A DNA stretch of 18,305 nt, taken from contig CALEIO010000209.1 of NCBI GenBank assembly GCA_937875885.1, positions 1-18,305 on the forward strand. The letters run 5' to 3'. The first letter of the stretch is position 1; each line of letters opens with the position of its first letter. The notes below the pieces were generated by a model. The model searched no databases and was not told the origin of the DNA. It worked only from the letters and a program-made list of their open reading frames with translations. Of the stretch, positions 1-7,157 are shown one piece after another. The position numbers and the translations under genes are program-made. The DNA is from an uncultured Clostridia bacterium. GTDB lineage: Bacteria; Bacillota; Clostridia; Oscillospirales; Acutalibacteraceae.

Positions 1-1
1 T

Positions 2-139
2 TTTACAGACGGCGGCGAGTTTGGTCTGGGTGCCGAAATCGGCATCTCAACACAAAAACTTCACGCAAGAGGCCCTATGGGTATCAACGAGCTCACCAGC
101 ATGAAGTTTATTGTTAAAGGTTCAGGTCAGGTAAGATAA
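2..139 (+). CDS. proA: Glutamate-5-semialdehyde dehydrogenase, C-terminal end (partial)
   Basis: The frame opening at base 2 reads 45 residues to TAA, including GAEIGIST and [14 protein letters not shown] and ending GSGQVR. This is the typical C-terminus of gamma-glutamyl phosphate reductase (ProA), which reduces glutamyl-5-phosphate to glutamate-5-semialdehyde with NADPH in cytoplasmic proline synthesis. The catalytic cysteine and the nucleotide-binding fold lie upstream of the window, so integrity of the gene cannot be judged. It converges with the minus-strand gene ending at 166; a short inverted repeat lies between them. Identification rests on the well conserved ARGPMG block and is secure. 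Confidence 0.93.
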   Translation, partial: FTDGGEFGLGAEIGISTQKLHARGPMGINELTSMKFIVKGSGQVR

Positions 140-140
140 C

Positions 141-169
141 CTGAATAGTATTTTTTTAAGAATATTCAG
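141..169. terminator. Possible bidirectional terminator between convergent genes
   Basis: CTGAATA (141-147) and TATTCAG (163-169) are perfect inverted arms around a 15-base loop with seven T in a row. It sits exactly between the proA stop and the stop of the opposing gene, where a shared terminator is expected. The stem is short and AT-rich and the T run is in the loop rather than after the stem, so this is weak. Confidence 0.3.
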
Positions 170-453
170 ATGATTAAGTACAAAAGCGCCAGAGCAAGGG
201 AGGGGTCGAAGTTTTCTTCTCCCGAAAGAATCAGCACCAGCGCCAGAATCAGCAGCTTTTCCTTGTCCGCAAACAGGGGTGTTTCCCTTGGGGCGGAGTC
301 TGTTTTTTCGCGGTTTTGGTGGGGACTGCTTGTGTGCTCTCCTTCGGGTTTCGGAGTGGGTGGTGCTTTTTGTGTGTTTGTATTTTCTCTCGGGATTGGG
401 GCAGAGTGCATTTCCCGCACCCGTCGCAGGGCGTCTGCTTGCATAGAATCCAT
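166..453 (-). CDS. Small hypothetical protein with hydrophobic C-terminus
   Basis: 95 residues, starting MDSMQADALRRVREM. A helical, charged N-terminus (about 1-20) is followed by a Pro/Thr/Lys-rich low-complexity stretch (about 20-60) and a hydrophobic C-terminal part (about 65-95, LLILALVLILS then LALALLYLII) interrupted by an acidic GEENFDP. This could be a membrane-associated hairpin or an amphipathic tail. The start at 453 is supported by an AGGGGTG ribosome binding site a few bases upstream. The gene begins 12 bases after the stop of the preceding minus-strand gene and is the last of a three-gene operon. I recall similarly organised short proteins in other clostridia but know no function. 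Confidence 0.75.
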   Translation of the reverse strand: MDSMQADALRRVREMHSAPIPRENTNTQKAPPTPKPEGEHTSSPHQNREKTDSAPRETPLFADKEKLLILALVLILSGEENFDPSLALALLYLII

Positions 454-465
454 ATATTCACCCCT

Positions 466-888
466 CTAAAATATTCCCGATTTACGGATAAAGGGCAGAA
501 GCTTCATTATCCGCAGAATTTTCTCTGCATCATCAAGCTTTTTTTGCCTCTCTGCTCCCAGAAACGGTCGCAAAGCAGAGAGCAAAGCGGTGGTTTCGTC
601 CTCTTTGTTCATTGAACTGATAATGGGCAGAAGCCTTGTGAGCTCTTTCATATTCCCAAGGTTTGCAAGGGAGGAAATCCCACCGAGGGAGGAGAGATCC
701 CCCAATGGATTGGGTGCAGAATTTGTGTGGCTCTGTGCAAAGTTCTGTGAATTCTGATTGTGTTGAGAATTGGTGCTTTGAGGGAGAGAAGATTCCCCAA
801 GCCCCAGTTGTTCACCCAGAGCCTTTATTTTCATCATGGCATCGGGGTCAGAAAGAATCCCCGCAAGGGCATTTTCAAGTTCAGCCAT
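466..888 (-). CDS. Conserved clostridial hypothetical protein, 140 aa
   Basis: Residues 1-33 form a conserved-looking helical segment (MAELENALAGILSDPDAMMKIKALGEQLGL). An Asn/Ser/Gln-rich linker (about 34-65) and a Gly/Leu-rich stretch follow, then a helical C-terminal region (about 75-140) with LLPIISSMNKEDETTALLSALRPFL... in two helices. No signal peptide, catalytic motif or cysteine is visible. The ATG overlaps the end of the upstream gene by 8 bases, which implies translational coupling. The pattern of two helical ends joined by a variable linker recurs in clostridial proteins of unknown function, from memory. Its place in an operon of three such genes suggests the products act together. 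Confidence 0.8.
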   Translation of the reverse strand: MAELENALAGILSDPDAMMKIKALGEQLGLGESSLPQSTNSQHNQNSQNFAQSHTNSAPNPLGDLSSLGGISSLANLGNMKELTRLLPIISSMNKEDETTALLSALRPFLGAERQKKLDDAEKILRIMKLLPFIRKSGIF

Positions 889-1120
889 TGCCCTGAAGTT
901 TCCTCAAAAGTGCTTGCACCTGAGGATTTTCCAGAACTTTTCTGGCTTCCTCGGGATTGTTCAGCAGACTTCTTACTTTTGTCTGCTGTGCAGGAGAAAG
1001 TTTGCGCAGAATGTTTTCGATGTTTCCCTCTTTTGCCGAGGTTTCAAGCTCATCGGGGTTTGCACCCAGCTTCTGCGAAAGCTCATTTATGATGTTTTTT
1101 CGGTGGTCTGTATTTGCCAT
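881..1120 (-). CDS. Small helical hypothetical protein, first gene of minus-strand operon
   Basis: 79 residues from the ATG at 1120. A longer in-frame start at 1177 exists, but the AGGAGGTG ribosome binding site lies just before the 1120 ATG, so the shorter form is preferred. The product (MANTDHRKNIINELSQKLG... ending LLRKLQGNG) is charged and all-helical, with repeated short helices containing LSPAQQTKVRSLLNNPEEARKVL. It has no cysteines, membrane segment or signal peptide. It leads an operon of three small genes and overlaps the next by 8 bases. It is divergent from the phosphodiesterase at 1181, sharing a 60-base intergenic region with a TATGACGG direct repeat. Function unknown. Confidence 0.8.
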   Translation of the reverse strand: MANTDHRKNIINELSQKLGANPDELETSAKEGNIENILRKLSPAQQTKVRSLLNNPEEARKVLENPQVQALLRKLQGNG

Positions 1121-1141
1121 GATAACACCTCCTTTTATAAC

Positions 1142-1169
1142 TATGACGGTCATTAACATATTATGACGG
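1142..1169. promoter_or_regulatory. Direct repeat TATGACGG in a divergent intergenic region
   Basis: TATGACGG occurs at 1142-1149 and again at 1162-1169, 20 bases apart start to start (about two helical turns on one DNA face), in the 60 bases separating two divergent genes. Two same-face half sites in such a region could be an operator. No convincing -35/-10 pair was found nearby, so this is only a candidate. Confidence 0.25.
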
Positions 1170-1180
1170 AAAGGCAAAAT

Positions 1181-1651
1181 ATGCGAATTTTAGTTGTATC
1201 GGACACCCACGGCGATGTGCACAGCTTCATACAGCTTTGCAGAAGTAATTCATCTGCAGAGGTGGTCATCCATTGCGGCGACGGAGCAGGTGATGTGCAG
1301 GAGGTTTCTCCGCTGTTTCCCTCAAAGATGTTTATTAATGTCCGCGGTAACTGCGATTTCTGCACAGATGCTCCCTATGCACAGACAATAACTCTGGAGG
1401 GCAAAAAGCTGCTTATCACCCACGGACACCTTTACAACGTAAAAAGTGACCTGCTTCCTTTGTCTTTGAGTGCCAGGGAGCAAGGGGCAGATATGGTGCT
1501 TTTCGGTCACACTCATCAGCAGACAGAAATTTACAGCGACGGGCTCTATATGCTCAACCCCGGCAGTCTTAAAGGCTACAAAGGCTCTTATGCTCTGGTG
1601 GATATTACAGACAAAGGAATTCTCATAAATTGTCTGCAGAATAACAGCTAA
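1181..1651 (+). CDS. YfcE/MJ0936-family metallophosphoesterase
   Basis: 156 residues. The ATG at 1181 is preferred over one at 1163 because GGAAAGG sits about 7 bases before it and the product then begins directly with the first beta strand, MRILVVSDTHGD. Metal-binding motifs appear in the family order: D-x-H (residues 8-10), CGD (32-34), GNCD (56-59), HGH (81-83) and GHTH (109-112). The family hydrolyses small phosphodiesters using two metal ions, often Mn2+, in the cytoplasm; the natural substrate is generally unknown. All predicted metal ligands are present and the length is normal. It stands alone on the plus strand, 71 bases before holB, and may be cotranscribed with it. Confidence 0.92.
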   Translation: MRILVVSDTHGDVHSFIQLCRSNSSAEVVIHCGDGAGDVQEVSPLFPSKMFINVRGNCDFCTDAPYAQTITLEGKKLLITHGHLYNVKSDLLPLSLSAREQGADMVLFGHTHQQTEIYSDGLYMLNPGSLKGYKGSYALVDITDKGILINCLQNNS

Positions 1652-1722
1652 GATTTTTCAGTAGAATTTATTTTTATTTTATGATACAATACAAAGACAA
1701 GGTTTACGGGAGGTGAGGTGCC

Positions 1723-2586
1723 TTGAATTTTTCTCATATTGCACTCAGCGATTTTCTTAAAGATGAGCTTGTTTCTATGGAGTCAAGCCGCAGGATACCT
1801 CATGCCCTCATCATCACCGGCGGCAACGATGAAACCCGCGAAGAATTCTGCAGGTTTCTTTCAATGTGGGCGGTGTGCTCTGCACAGAGCAAGCCTTGCG
1901 GTGAGTGTTCAGCCTGCACTAAGGTGCAAAGCCGCAACCACATAGATGTTTACTATGCAAAGGGTACGGGCAAAACCGACGGTATCTCTGTTGATGAAAT
2001 CAGAAACATCACACGCGATACTGCGATTATCCCTAACGAAGCCCCCAAGAAGATATATATTCTGGAGAACGCAGACAAGCGTATGGGTGCCGAAGCGCTC
2101 AATGCTTTCCTCAAAACCCTGGAGGAGCCCTCCCAGGATATTCTCTTTCTGCTGACTGTTTCAAACTTGAAGGCTCTGCCTCAGACAATCCGCTCACGAT
2201 GCACCACCTTCACTCTTGAAAGTCATCTTGAGGTGTCAGAAAGCGTAAAAGAATCGGCTATAAACATCCTTAAAGGAATTATAGATACAAACGAGCTCGA
2301 GCTGCTCAAGGCCACATTTGTGCTCAATTCCCGTCAGAAAACTCTGGAGATTCTCACTCTGGTGCTTAATATGCTCTGCGATGCTCTTTCTGTGAGCGTT
2401 AATTCACAGGGCATAATGGACGAGGAAATCTGCGGCATCCTTGGCAAAAAGCTCACAAAAGCAAAAATTATCGGGCTTATGGAGGTCACACGTGACGCTG
2501 TAAGCAAAACAAACCGCAATGTCAACCTTACCCTGCTTTCAACCTGGCTTTGCGGAGAATACAGGAGGATAACATGTGCAATGTAG
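1723..2586 (+). CDS. holB: DNA polymerase III delta' subunit
   Basis: 287 residues from a TTG start with a strong GGGAGGTG site 7 bases upstream. The clamp-loader AAA+ fold is shown by a zinc-binding Cys4 (C52, C59, C62, C65), FLKTLEEP (129-136) and the SRC arginine-finger motif (158-160). The place of the Walker A loop (about 32-40, TGGNDETRE) lacks GxxxxGK, so ATP binding here is unlikely. In E. coli delta' is likewise a non-binding, stator-like subunit. DeltaRole: it opens and loads the sliding clamp with the tau/gamma and delta subunits. The stop overlaps the ricT start by 13 bases. holB followed by ricT is the arrangement in Bacillus subtilis and many Firmicutes. Confidence 0.93.
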   Translation: MNFSHIALSDFLKDELVSMESSRRIPHALIITGGNDETREEFCRFLSMWAVCSAQSKPCGECSACTKVQSRNHIDVYYAKGTGKTDGISVDEIRNITRDTAIIPNEAPKKIYILENADKRMGAEALNAFLKTLEEPSQDILFLLTVSNLKALPQTIRSRCTTFTLESHLEVSESVKESAINILKGIIDTNELELLKATFVLNSRQKTLEILTLVLNMLCDALSVSVNSQGIMDEEICGILGKKLTKAKIIGLMEVTRDAVSKTNRNVNLTLLSTWLCGEYRRITCAM

Positions 2587-3440
2587 TTGGAGTCCGCTTC
2601 AAAGAAGTGGGCAAGATATATTATTTTGACCCCGCCGAGGAGCAGTACGCCCAGGGCGAAATGGTTATTGTTGAAACAGCACGCGGCGTTGAGTGCGGCG
2701 AGATAGCCTGCCCCAACAAGCAGGTGAACGACGAGGAGATTGTGCATCCTCTCAAAAGCATCATCCGTCGTGCAACAGAAGCCGACCTGCAGAAGCTGGA
2801 GAAAAACCGCGAGCAGGAAAAACGTGCTTTTGACATTGCTGTAAAGAAGATTGCAGACCACAAGCTTGAGATGAAGCTTGTTAATGTTGAATATACCTTT
2901 GACGGCAGCAAGGTGCTCTTCTACTTTACCGCTGACGGCAGAGTGGATTTCAGAGCATTGGTTAAAGACCTTGCTTCTGTGTTCAGAACAAGAATTGAGC
3001 TACGTCAGATTGGTGTACGTGACGAAGCAAAGATGCTGGGCGGACTTGGTGTTTGCGGCAAAGAATTCTGTTGCTCAAAGTTCCTGGGTGAATTCCAGCC
3101 TGTTTCCATCAAGATGGCAAAGGAACAGGGCCTTTCCCTTTCTCCTGTCAAGATTTCCGGTACCTGCGGCAGACTTATGTGCTGCCTTAAATATGAGCAG
3201 GATGCATACACAGACCTCTTGAGAAACACTCCCAAGTACGGTGCAATCGTAAAAACTCCCCAGGGTAAGGGTACAGTTGTAGAGGTTGCTCTGCTCACAG
3301 GTACACTCAAGGTTAAGATGGACAACACTCCCCCCGAGGCAGCTCCCCAGGTGTTCAAGGTTAAGGATGTAAAAATCCTCAAGGACGGTCACATCAAGGT
3401 GGATAAAAAAGAGATGGAAGAGCTCAAGGGTCTGGAGTAA
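2574..3440 (+). CDS. ricT: Regulatory iron-sulfur-containing complex subunit RicT (YaaT, PSP1 domain)
   Basis: 288 residues from the ATG at 2574, which has AGGAGG 5 bases upstream; the longer in-frame start at 2550 lacks this. The N-terminal region (about 1-60) is a beta-rich domain and the PSP1 domain lies at about 60-150. The hallmark cysteines follow at 161, 166, 167, 198, 203 and 204 in CGKEFCC and CGRLMCC. In B. subtilis RicT works with RicA (YmcA) and RicF (YlbF) as a complex binding 4Fe-4S clusters; it affects RNase Y-dependent mRNA processing and Spo0A activation in sporulation, biofilm and competence. It overlaps holB by 13 bases, indicating coupled translation. No ricA or ricF is in the window. 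Confidence 0.93.
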   Translation: MCNVVGVRFKEVGKIYYFDPAEEQYAQGEMVIVETARGVECGEIACPNKQVNDEEIVHPLKSIIRRATEADLQKLEKNREQEKRAFDIAVKKIADHKLEMKLVNVEYTFDGSKVLFYFTADGRVDFRALVKDLASVFRTRIELRQIGVRDEAKMLGGLGVCGKEFCCSKFLGEFQPVSIKMAKEQGLSLSPVKISGTCGRLMCCLKYEQDAYTDLLRNTPKYGAIVKTPQGKGTVVEVALLTGTLKVKMDNTPPEAAPQVFKVKDVKILKDGHIKVDKKEMEELKGLE

Positions 3441-3536
3441 TCAGAACAGTTATTATTTGATTGTTTGCAAAAAATGCAAGAGTTTCTGTATTTTATGGAT
3501 TTTTTGAGGTAAATTAAGAAATTTATGCAGAAATAA

Positions 3537-3564
3537 TTGCATTTTTGAAAATATGTGCTACAAT
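3537..3564 (+). promoter_or_regulatory. Candidate promoter of the ferredoxin gene
   Basis: TTGCAT (3537-3542), a 16-base spacer and TACAAT (3559-3564), followed 34 bases later by the ATG with AAGGAGGTG in between. The -10 is good, the -35 moderate. AGTCGAA just downstream (from 3568) is one base from the Spo0A box core TGTCGAA, which would be a repressing position if real. Confidence 0.5.
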
Positions 3565-3579
3565 AGTAGTCGAAAATAA

Positions 3580-3768
<189 letters not shown>

Positions 3769-3791
3769 TTCTCTTAAAGAGGAATGTAACT

Positions 3792-3820
3792 GCACCCCGT
3801 ATTGGGGTGCTGTTCTTCTT
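3792..3820 (+). terminator. Intrinsic terminator after the ferredoxin gene
   Basis: GCACCCC (3792-3798) and GGGGTGC (3804-3810) form a perfect 7-bp GC-rich stem with a 5-base loop, followed by TGTTCTTCTTT. It begins 24 bases after the ferredoxin stop. The T tract is interrupted by C and G but the stem is strong. Confidence 0.75.
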
Positions 3821-3887
3821 TAGGGGAGTTTTTTGCTGTTTTATTACGGATTACAGATTATACTGATTTTATATAGGAGGTGCGCAG

Positions 3888-4637
3888 ATGCTGCTTTCAG
3901 ACGAAAGGCTGGAGCCACTGGGCAACGGCATAGAGATTATTGTCAGCGACAATTTTCATTTCACAACAGATACAATTTTACTTGCAGACTTTGCAAAACA
4001 CAGAAAGTCAGACAAAGCAGTGGACCTTTGCACAGGCTGCGGCACCATTCCCATGCTGTGGATGCGCCACAATCCCCCCCGGCAGGCGGTGGGTGTGGAG
4101 ATTTTTGAGCGTGGTGCTGATATGCTCAGACGCAGCGCCGAGCACAACTCTCTTTGCGACAGGCTCACAGCTGTGTGTGCAGACCTTAACGAGCTCAAGG
4201 GCGTAGTGCCTTTCGGAGCTTTTGACCTGGTAACCTGCAACCCTCCCTACAAGCTTTCGGGCGGGGGAGTGGCAAGCGGAGAAACCCACGAACTTTTTGC
4301 CCGTCACGAGCACGGATGCACCCTTGAGGATGTAATCAGAGTGGGTGCAAAACTTCTGCAGTTTTCGGGCAGACTCTGCATCTGCCAGCGTCCCGAGCGT
4401 CTGACCGATGCAATGGAGCTTATGCGAAAGTACGATGTAGAGCCCAAGCGACTGCGCCTTGTGCAGGGCAAAGCCTCAAAGGCACCCAAGCTCTTTCTGC
4501 TGGAGGGCAAGCGTGGCTCAAAGCAAGGCAACCTTGTGGTTGAGCCTGTGCTTGTGGTGGAAGAGGAATCAGGCGGATTTACAAAAGAAATGAACGATAT
4601 TTACGGTTGCTACAAAGACGGAGCAGGGAGTAAATAA
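3888..4637 (+). CDS. trmN6: tRNA1(Val) (adenine37-N6)-methyltransferase family protein (YabB/YfiC type)
   Basis: 249 residues; the ATG at 3888 follows AGGAGGTG by 5 bases. A class I SAM-dependent methyltransferase: FTTDTILLADF (25-35) typical of the TrmN6 group, motif I DLCTGCG (46-52), acidic VEIFER (70-75) for ribose binding, and the catalytic NPPY (118-121) used by N6-adenine methylases. The E. coli homologue methylates A37 of tRNA1(Val); whether this substrate holds in Firmicutes is not certain, so the symbol names the family. It precedes rsmI by a single base, as in the B. subtilis yabB-yazA-yabC region but without a GIY-YIG gene (yazA) between them. Confidence 0.88.
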   Translation: MLLSDERLEPLGNGIEIIVSDNFHFTTDTILLADFAKHRKSDKAVDLCTGCGTIPMLWMRHNPPRQAVGVEIFERGADMLRRSAEHNSLCDRLTAVCADLNELKGVVPFGAFDLVTCNPPYKLSGGGVASGETHELFARHEHGCTLEDVIRVGAKLLQFSGRLCICQRPERLTDAMELMRKYDVEPKRLRLVQGKASKAPKLFLLEGKRGSKQGNLVVEPVLVVEEESGGFTKEMNDIYGCYKDGAGSK

Positions 4638-4638
4638 T

Positions 4639-5466
4639 ATGGAAACAAAAGGAATTTTATATGTGGTGGGAACACCCATCGGCAATCTTTCTGATTTAAG
4701 CCCCAGAGCCGCACAGACTCTGGAGGATGTGGATTTTATTGCCGCAGAGGACACCCGGGTTACGGTTAAGCTTCTCAACCACCTTGGAATAAAAAAGCCT
4801 ATGGTAAGCTACTTTGAGCACAACAAGCAGTTCAAAGGCGAGCTTATCTGCGAAAGAATTCTGCAGGGCGAATCCTGTGCTGTGGTGACAGATGCGGGTA
4901 TGCCCTGTATCTCTGACCCGGGGGAGGAGCTTGTGCGCCAGTGTGCCGAAAGAGGAATCCGCACCGAGGTTGTGCCCGGTCCCTCGGCAGTAATCTCTGC
5001 CCTTTGTGTGTCGGGCCTTTCCACAGGCAGATTCACCTTTGAGGGCTTTCTTTCCGTAAACAAGAAAAGCCGCAAAGAGCATCTGGAGTCACTTCTGCAG
5101 GAGAAGCGCACAATGGTGTTTTACGAAGCACCCCACAAACTTGCAAATACCTTGAAGGATTTTTACACCGCATTCGGTGACAGAAAACTAACCATTGTAC
5201 GCGAGATTACAAAACTCCACGAGGATGTAATCCGCACCACTACCAAAGAGGCGGCAGAGCTTTATGCAGACGGCTCTCTCAAAGGCGAAATGGTGCTTGT
5301 GCTTGAGGGTGCAAGTTTTGTGCAGAAGCAGGAGTTTACTCTGGAAGAAGCGGTGGAAATTGCAAAGAAACTTATTGAAAACGGTACAAAACCCACTCAG
5401 GCAGCCAAGGAAGCCGCTGCTGCCACAGGACTCAAGAAGAACGACATTTACAGGGAATTGATATAA
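4639..5466 (+). CDS. rsmI: 16S rRNA (cytidine1402-2'-O)-methyltransferase
   Basis: 275 residues, tetrapyrrole-methylase fold. Family motifs appear in order: VVGTPIGNLSDLSPRA (9-24), AAEDTR (35-40), DAGMPCISDPG (85-95), VPGPSA (112-117), FYEAPHKL and VREITKLHED. RsmI adds the 2'-O-methyl of C1402 in 16S rRNA in the ribosomal P-site region, usually with RsmH adding the N4-methyl. The start lies one base after the trmN6 stop with GGGAG upstream, and the stop directly abuts the folC ATG, so trmN6, rsmI and folC form a tight operon. A short C-terminal helical region (about 230-275) is as usual for the family. Confidence 0.95.
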   Translation: METKGILYVVGTPIGNLSDLSPRAAQTLEDVDFIAAEDTRVTVKLLNHLGIKKPMVSYFEHNKQFKGELICERILQGESCAVVTDAGMPCISDPGEELVRQCAERGIRTEVVPGPSAVISALCVSGLSTGRFTFEGFLSVNKKSRKEHLESLLQEKRTMVFYEAPHKLANTLKDFYTAFGDRKLTIVREITKLHEDVIRTTTKEAAELYADGSLKGEMVLVLEGASFVQKQEFTLEEAVEIAKKLIENGTKPTQAAKEAAAATGLKKNDIYRELI

Positions 5467-6759
5467 ATGGCTTACAAAGAAACCCTTGAGAGGATTCATT
5501 CTCTCAATAAATTCGGCTCCCGTCCGGGACTTGACAGAATCAGAAAGCTTCTGGAGCTTATGGGCAATCCCCAGGATAAGCTCAGGTTTGTTCACGTGGC
5601 AGGTACTAACGGCAAAGGCTCTGTCTGCGCTGTGCTTTCTTCGGTGCTTAAAGAGTCAGGCTGCAAAACAGGACTTTTCATCTCACCTTACATCACAGAT
5701 TTCTGCGAGAGAATCCAGATTAACAACGTGCCTGTTTCTCACAGCACCTTGTGTCAGGTGGCAGACTACGCTTTTTCTTATGTGGATAAGCTCAATGCAG
5801 AGGGAATCATCATCACAGAGTTTGAGTTTGTAATGGCAGTTGCCTTTGAGTGCTTTGTCAGAGAAGGCTGTCAGATTGTGGTGCTTGAAGTAGGCCTTGG
5901 CGGCAGACTTGACTCCACAAACGTAATAAAATCCCCCTTGTGCTGTGTGCTCACCCGCATAGGTCTTGACCATACAGACATTCTGGGCGATACTGTAGAG
6001 CTTATTGCAGGGGAGAAGTGCGGAATCATCAAAGAAGGCACCTGTGTGGTGTCATCTCCACAGCCGAAGGGTGCAAAAGAGGTAGTGGAATCCACCTGCA
6101 AATCCCTTGGTGTTCCTGTTGTTTTCTCCGATTCTCTGCAGCTTTCTGTGCTTGAAAGCTCAATGAGTGGAACATTGTTTGAGTATAAGGGGGAGAAAAT
6201 GCTCCTGCCCCTTTTGGGTGAGCATCAGATGCAGAATCTGAAAACTGCCCTGTGTGCCCTTGAAAAACTCACAGGTAAAATAGAAAACATCACACCACAC
6301 AGCATAAAAGCAGGTGTGGAGACTGCGGTTAACCCTGCCCGATTTGAGGTGCTGGGAGAAAACCCCACTGTCATCATCGATGGTGCACACAATCCCGACG
6401 GAATGAGCACCTTTGCGCAGAGTGTCAGAAAGTTTTTCGGCAGCACAAAGGGTGTTCTTGTAATGAGTATGCTGGGTGACAAAGACAGCCGAGCTTCCCT
6501 TGAATATATAGAAGGCTTGTTTGATGAGGTCTTCACAGTGCCCATCAACAATCCCCGTGCTATGAAATCCGAGGAAATGGCAGAGCTCTGCCGAGGATAC
6601 TTCCCCAAGGTTACACCTTGCGAGGACGTGGAAGATGCCTTCTTGCAGGGACTAAACCGTGCAAAAGAAAAGGGAGTGCACCTGTGTGTGTGCGGCTCAC
6701 TTTACCTTGCAGGGGAGATTCGCCCCTATGCCCTTAAGTACTGCTCAAAAGCACAGTAA
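5467..6759 (+). CDS. folC: Bifunctional folylpolyglutamate synthase / dihydrofolate synthase
   Basis: 430 residues, normal for FolC. It has the ATP-binding loop AGTNGKGS (45-52), the Mur-ligase-like central motifs GLGGRLDSTNV and IGLDHTDILG, and the C-terminal domain with DGAHNPDG. The enzyme joins glutamate to dihydropteroate (making dihydrofolate) and extends polyglutamate tails on folates, with ATP, in the cytoplasm. Whether both activities are present cannot be decided from sequence. The ATG follows the rsmI stop with no gap, so translation is probably coupled. A hairpin with T tract 38 bases downstream probably ends the operon. Confidence 0.94.
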   Translation: MAYKETLERIHSLNKFGSRPGLDRIRKLLELMGNPQDKLRFVHVAGTNGKGSVCAVLSSVLKESGCKTGLFISPYITDFCERIQINNVPVSHSTLCQVADYAFSYVDKLNAEGIIITEFEFVMAVAFECFVREGCQIVVLEVGLGGRLDSTNVIKSPLCCVLTRIGLDHTDILGDTVELIAGEKCGIIKEGTCVVSSPQPKGAKEVVESTCKSLGVPVVFSDSLQLSVLESSMSGTLFEYKGEKMLLPLLGEHQMQNLKTALCALEKLTGKIENITPHSIKAGVETAVNPARFEVLGENPTVIIDGAHNPDGMSTFAQSVRKFFGSTKGVLVMSMLGDKDSRASLEYIEGLFDEVFTVPINNPRAMKSEEMAELCRGYFPKVTPCEDVEDAFLQGLNRAKEKGVHLCVCGSLYLAGEIRPYALKYCSKAQ

Positions 6760-6766
6760 AACTTTA

Positions 6767-6776
6767 TTTTCGACAA
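6767..6776 (-). promoter_or_regulatory. Spo0A box (0A box) upstream of the spoIIA operon
   Basis: TTTTCGACAA on the plus strand is TTGTCGAAAA on the minus strand, an exact fit to the 0A-box core TGTCGAA. It lies 79 bases before the spoIIAA start, and spoIIA is a known Spo0A~P target in Bacillus and Clostridium. A TACAAT at 6810-6815 could be the matching -10, with no recognisable -35, as expected for a Spo0A-activated promoter. No clear sigma-H promoter was seen. Confidence 0.5.
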
Positions 6777-6796
6777 CAGAATAATTCATAAATCTA

Positions 6797-6839
6797 TGTC
6801 CATACTTATTACAATAGGTATGGGCATTTTATTTTTATT
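6797..6839 (+). terminator. Hairpin with T tract between folC and spoIIAA
   Basis: TGTCCATACTTA (6797-6808) pairs with TAGGTATGGGCA (6815-6826), including two G-U pairs, around a 6-base loop, and is followed by TTTTATTTTTATT. It looks like the folC terminator. It ends directly at the spoIIAA ribosome binding site, so it would also sit in the leader of any spoIIA transcript starting upstream. Confidence 0.7.
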
Positions 6840-6854
6840 CAGGAAGTGAGAAAA

Positions 6855-7157
6855 ATGGTAGAAATCTACAGAGAAAACGGCACTCTGACAGCACAGCTTT
6901 CGGGAGAGCTTGACCACCACAGATGTTCCCTTATCCGCAAGAAGATTGACGCTTGCACAGAGCTTGAGCGCCCCTCGGTTCTGTGCCTCGATTTTAAGGA
7001 TGTCAGGTTTATGGACAGCTCGGGAGTAGGGCTTGTAATGGGTAGATTCAGGCAGATGAGTCTTATAGGAGGCAAACTTCGGGTAGTGAATGTTCCCGAA
7101 CATATTGATAAGATATTCAGGCTTTCGGGTCTTGAGAGATTGGGGGTGCTTGTGTGA
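6855..7157 (+). CDS. spoIIAA: Anti-sigma F factor antagonist SpoIIAA
   Basis: 100 residues; the ATG at 6855 is chosen with AGGAAGTGAG upstream, since the GTG at 6846 lies inside that site. A single STAS domain. The phosphorylation site is in MDSSGVGLVMGR (53-64); by comparison with B. subtilis the target is the second serine, S56. Unphosphorylated SpoIIAA binds SpoIIAB and frees sigma-F in the forespore; SpoIIAB phosphorylates it back and SpoIIE (not in the window) removes the phosphate. First of three overlapping genes; its TGA overlaps the GTG start of spoIIAB by 4 bases. Length and motifs are complete. Confidence 0.95.
   Translation: MVEIYRENGTLTAQLSGELDHHRCSLIRKKIDACTELERPSVLCLDFKDVRFMDSSGVGLVMGRFRQMSLIGGKLRVVNVPEHIDKIFRLSGLERLGVLV

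Noticed and set aside
3464..3490. TTGCA/TGCAA hairpin after ricT as a terminator
   Set aside because: Only 5 bp and AT-rich, followed by GAGTTTCTG without a real T tract; too weak to list as a feature.
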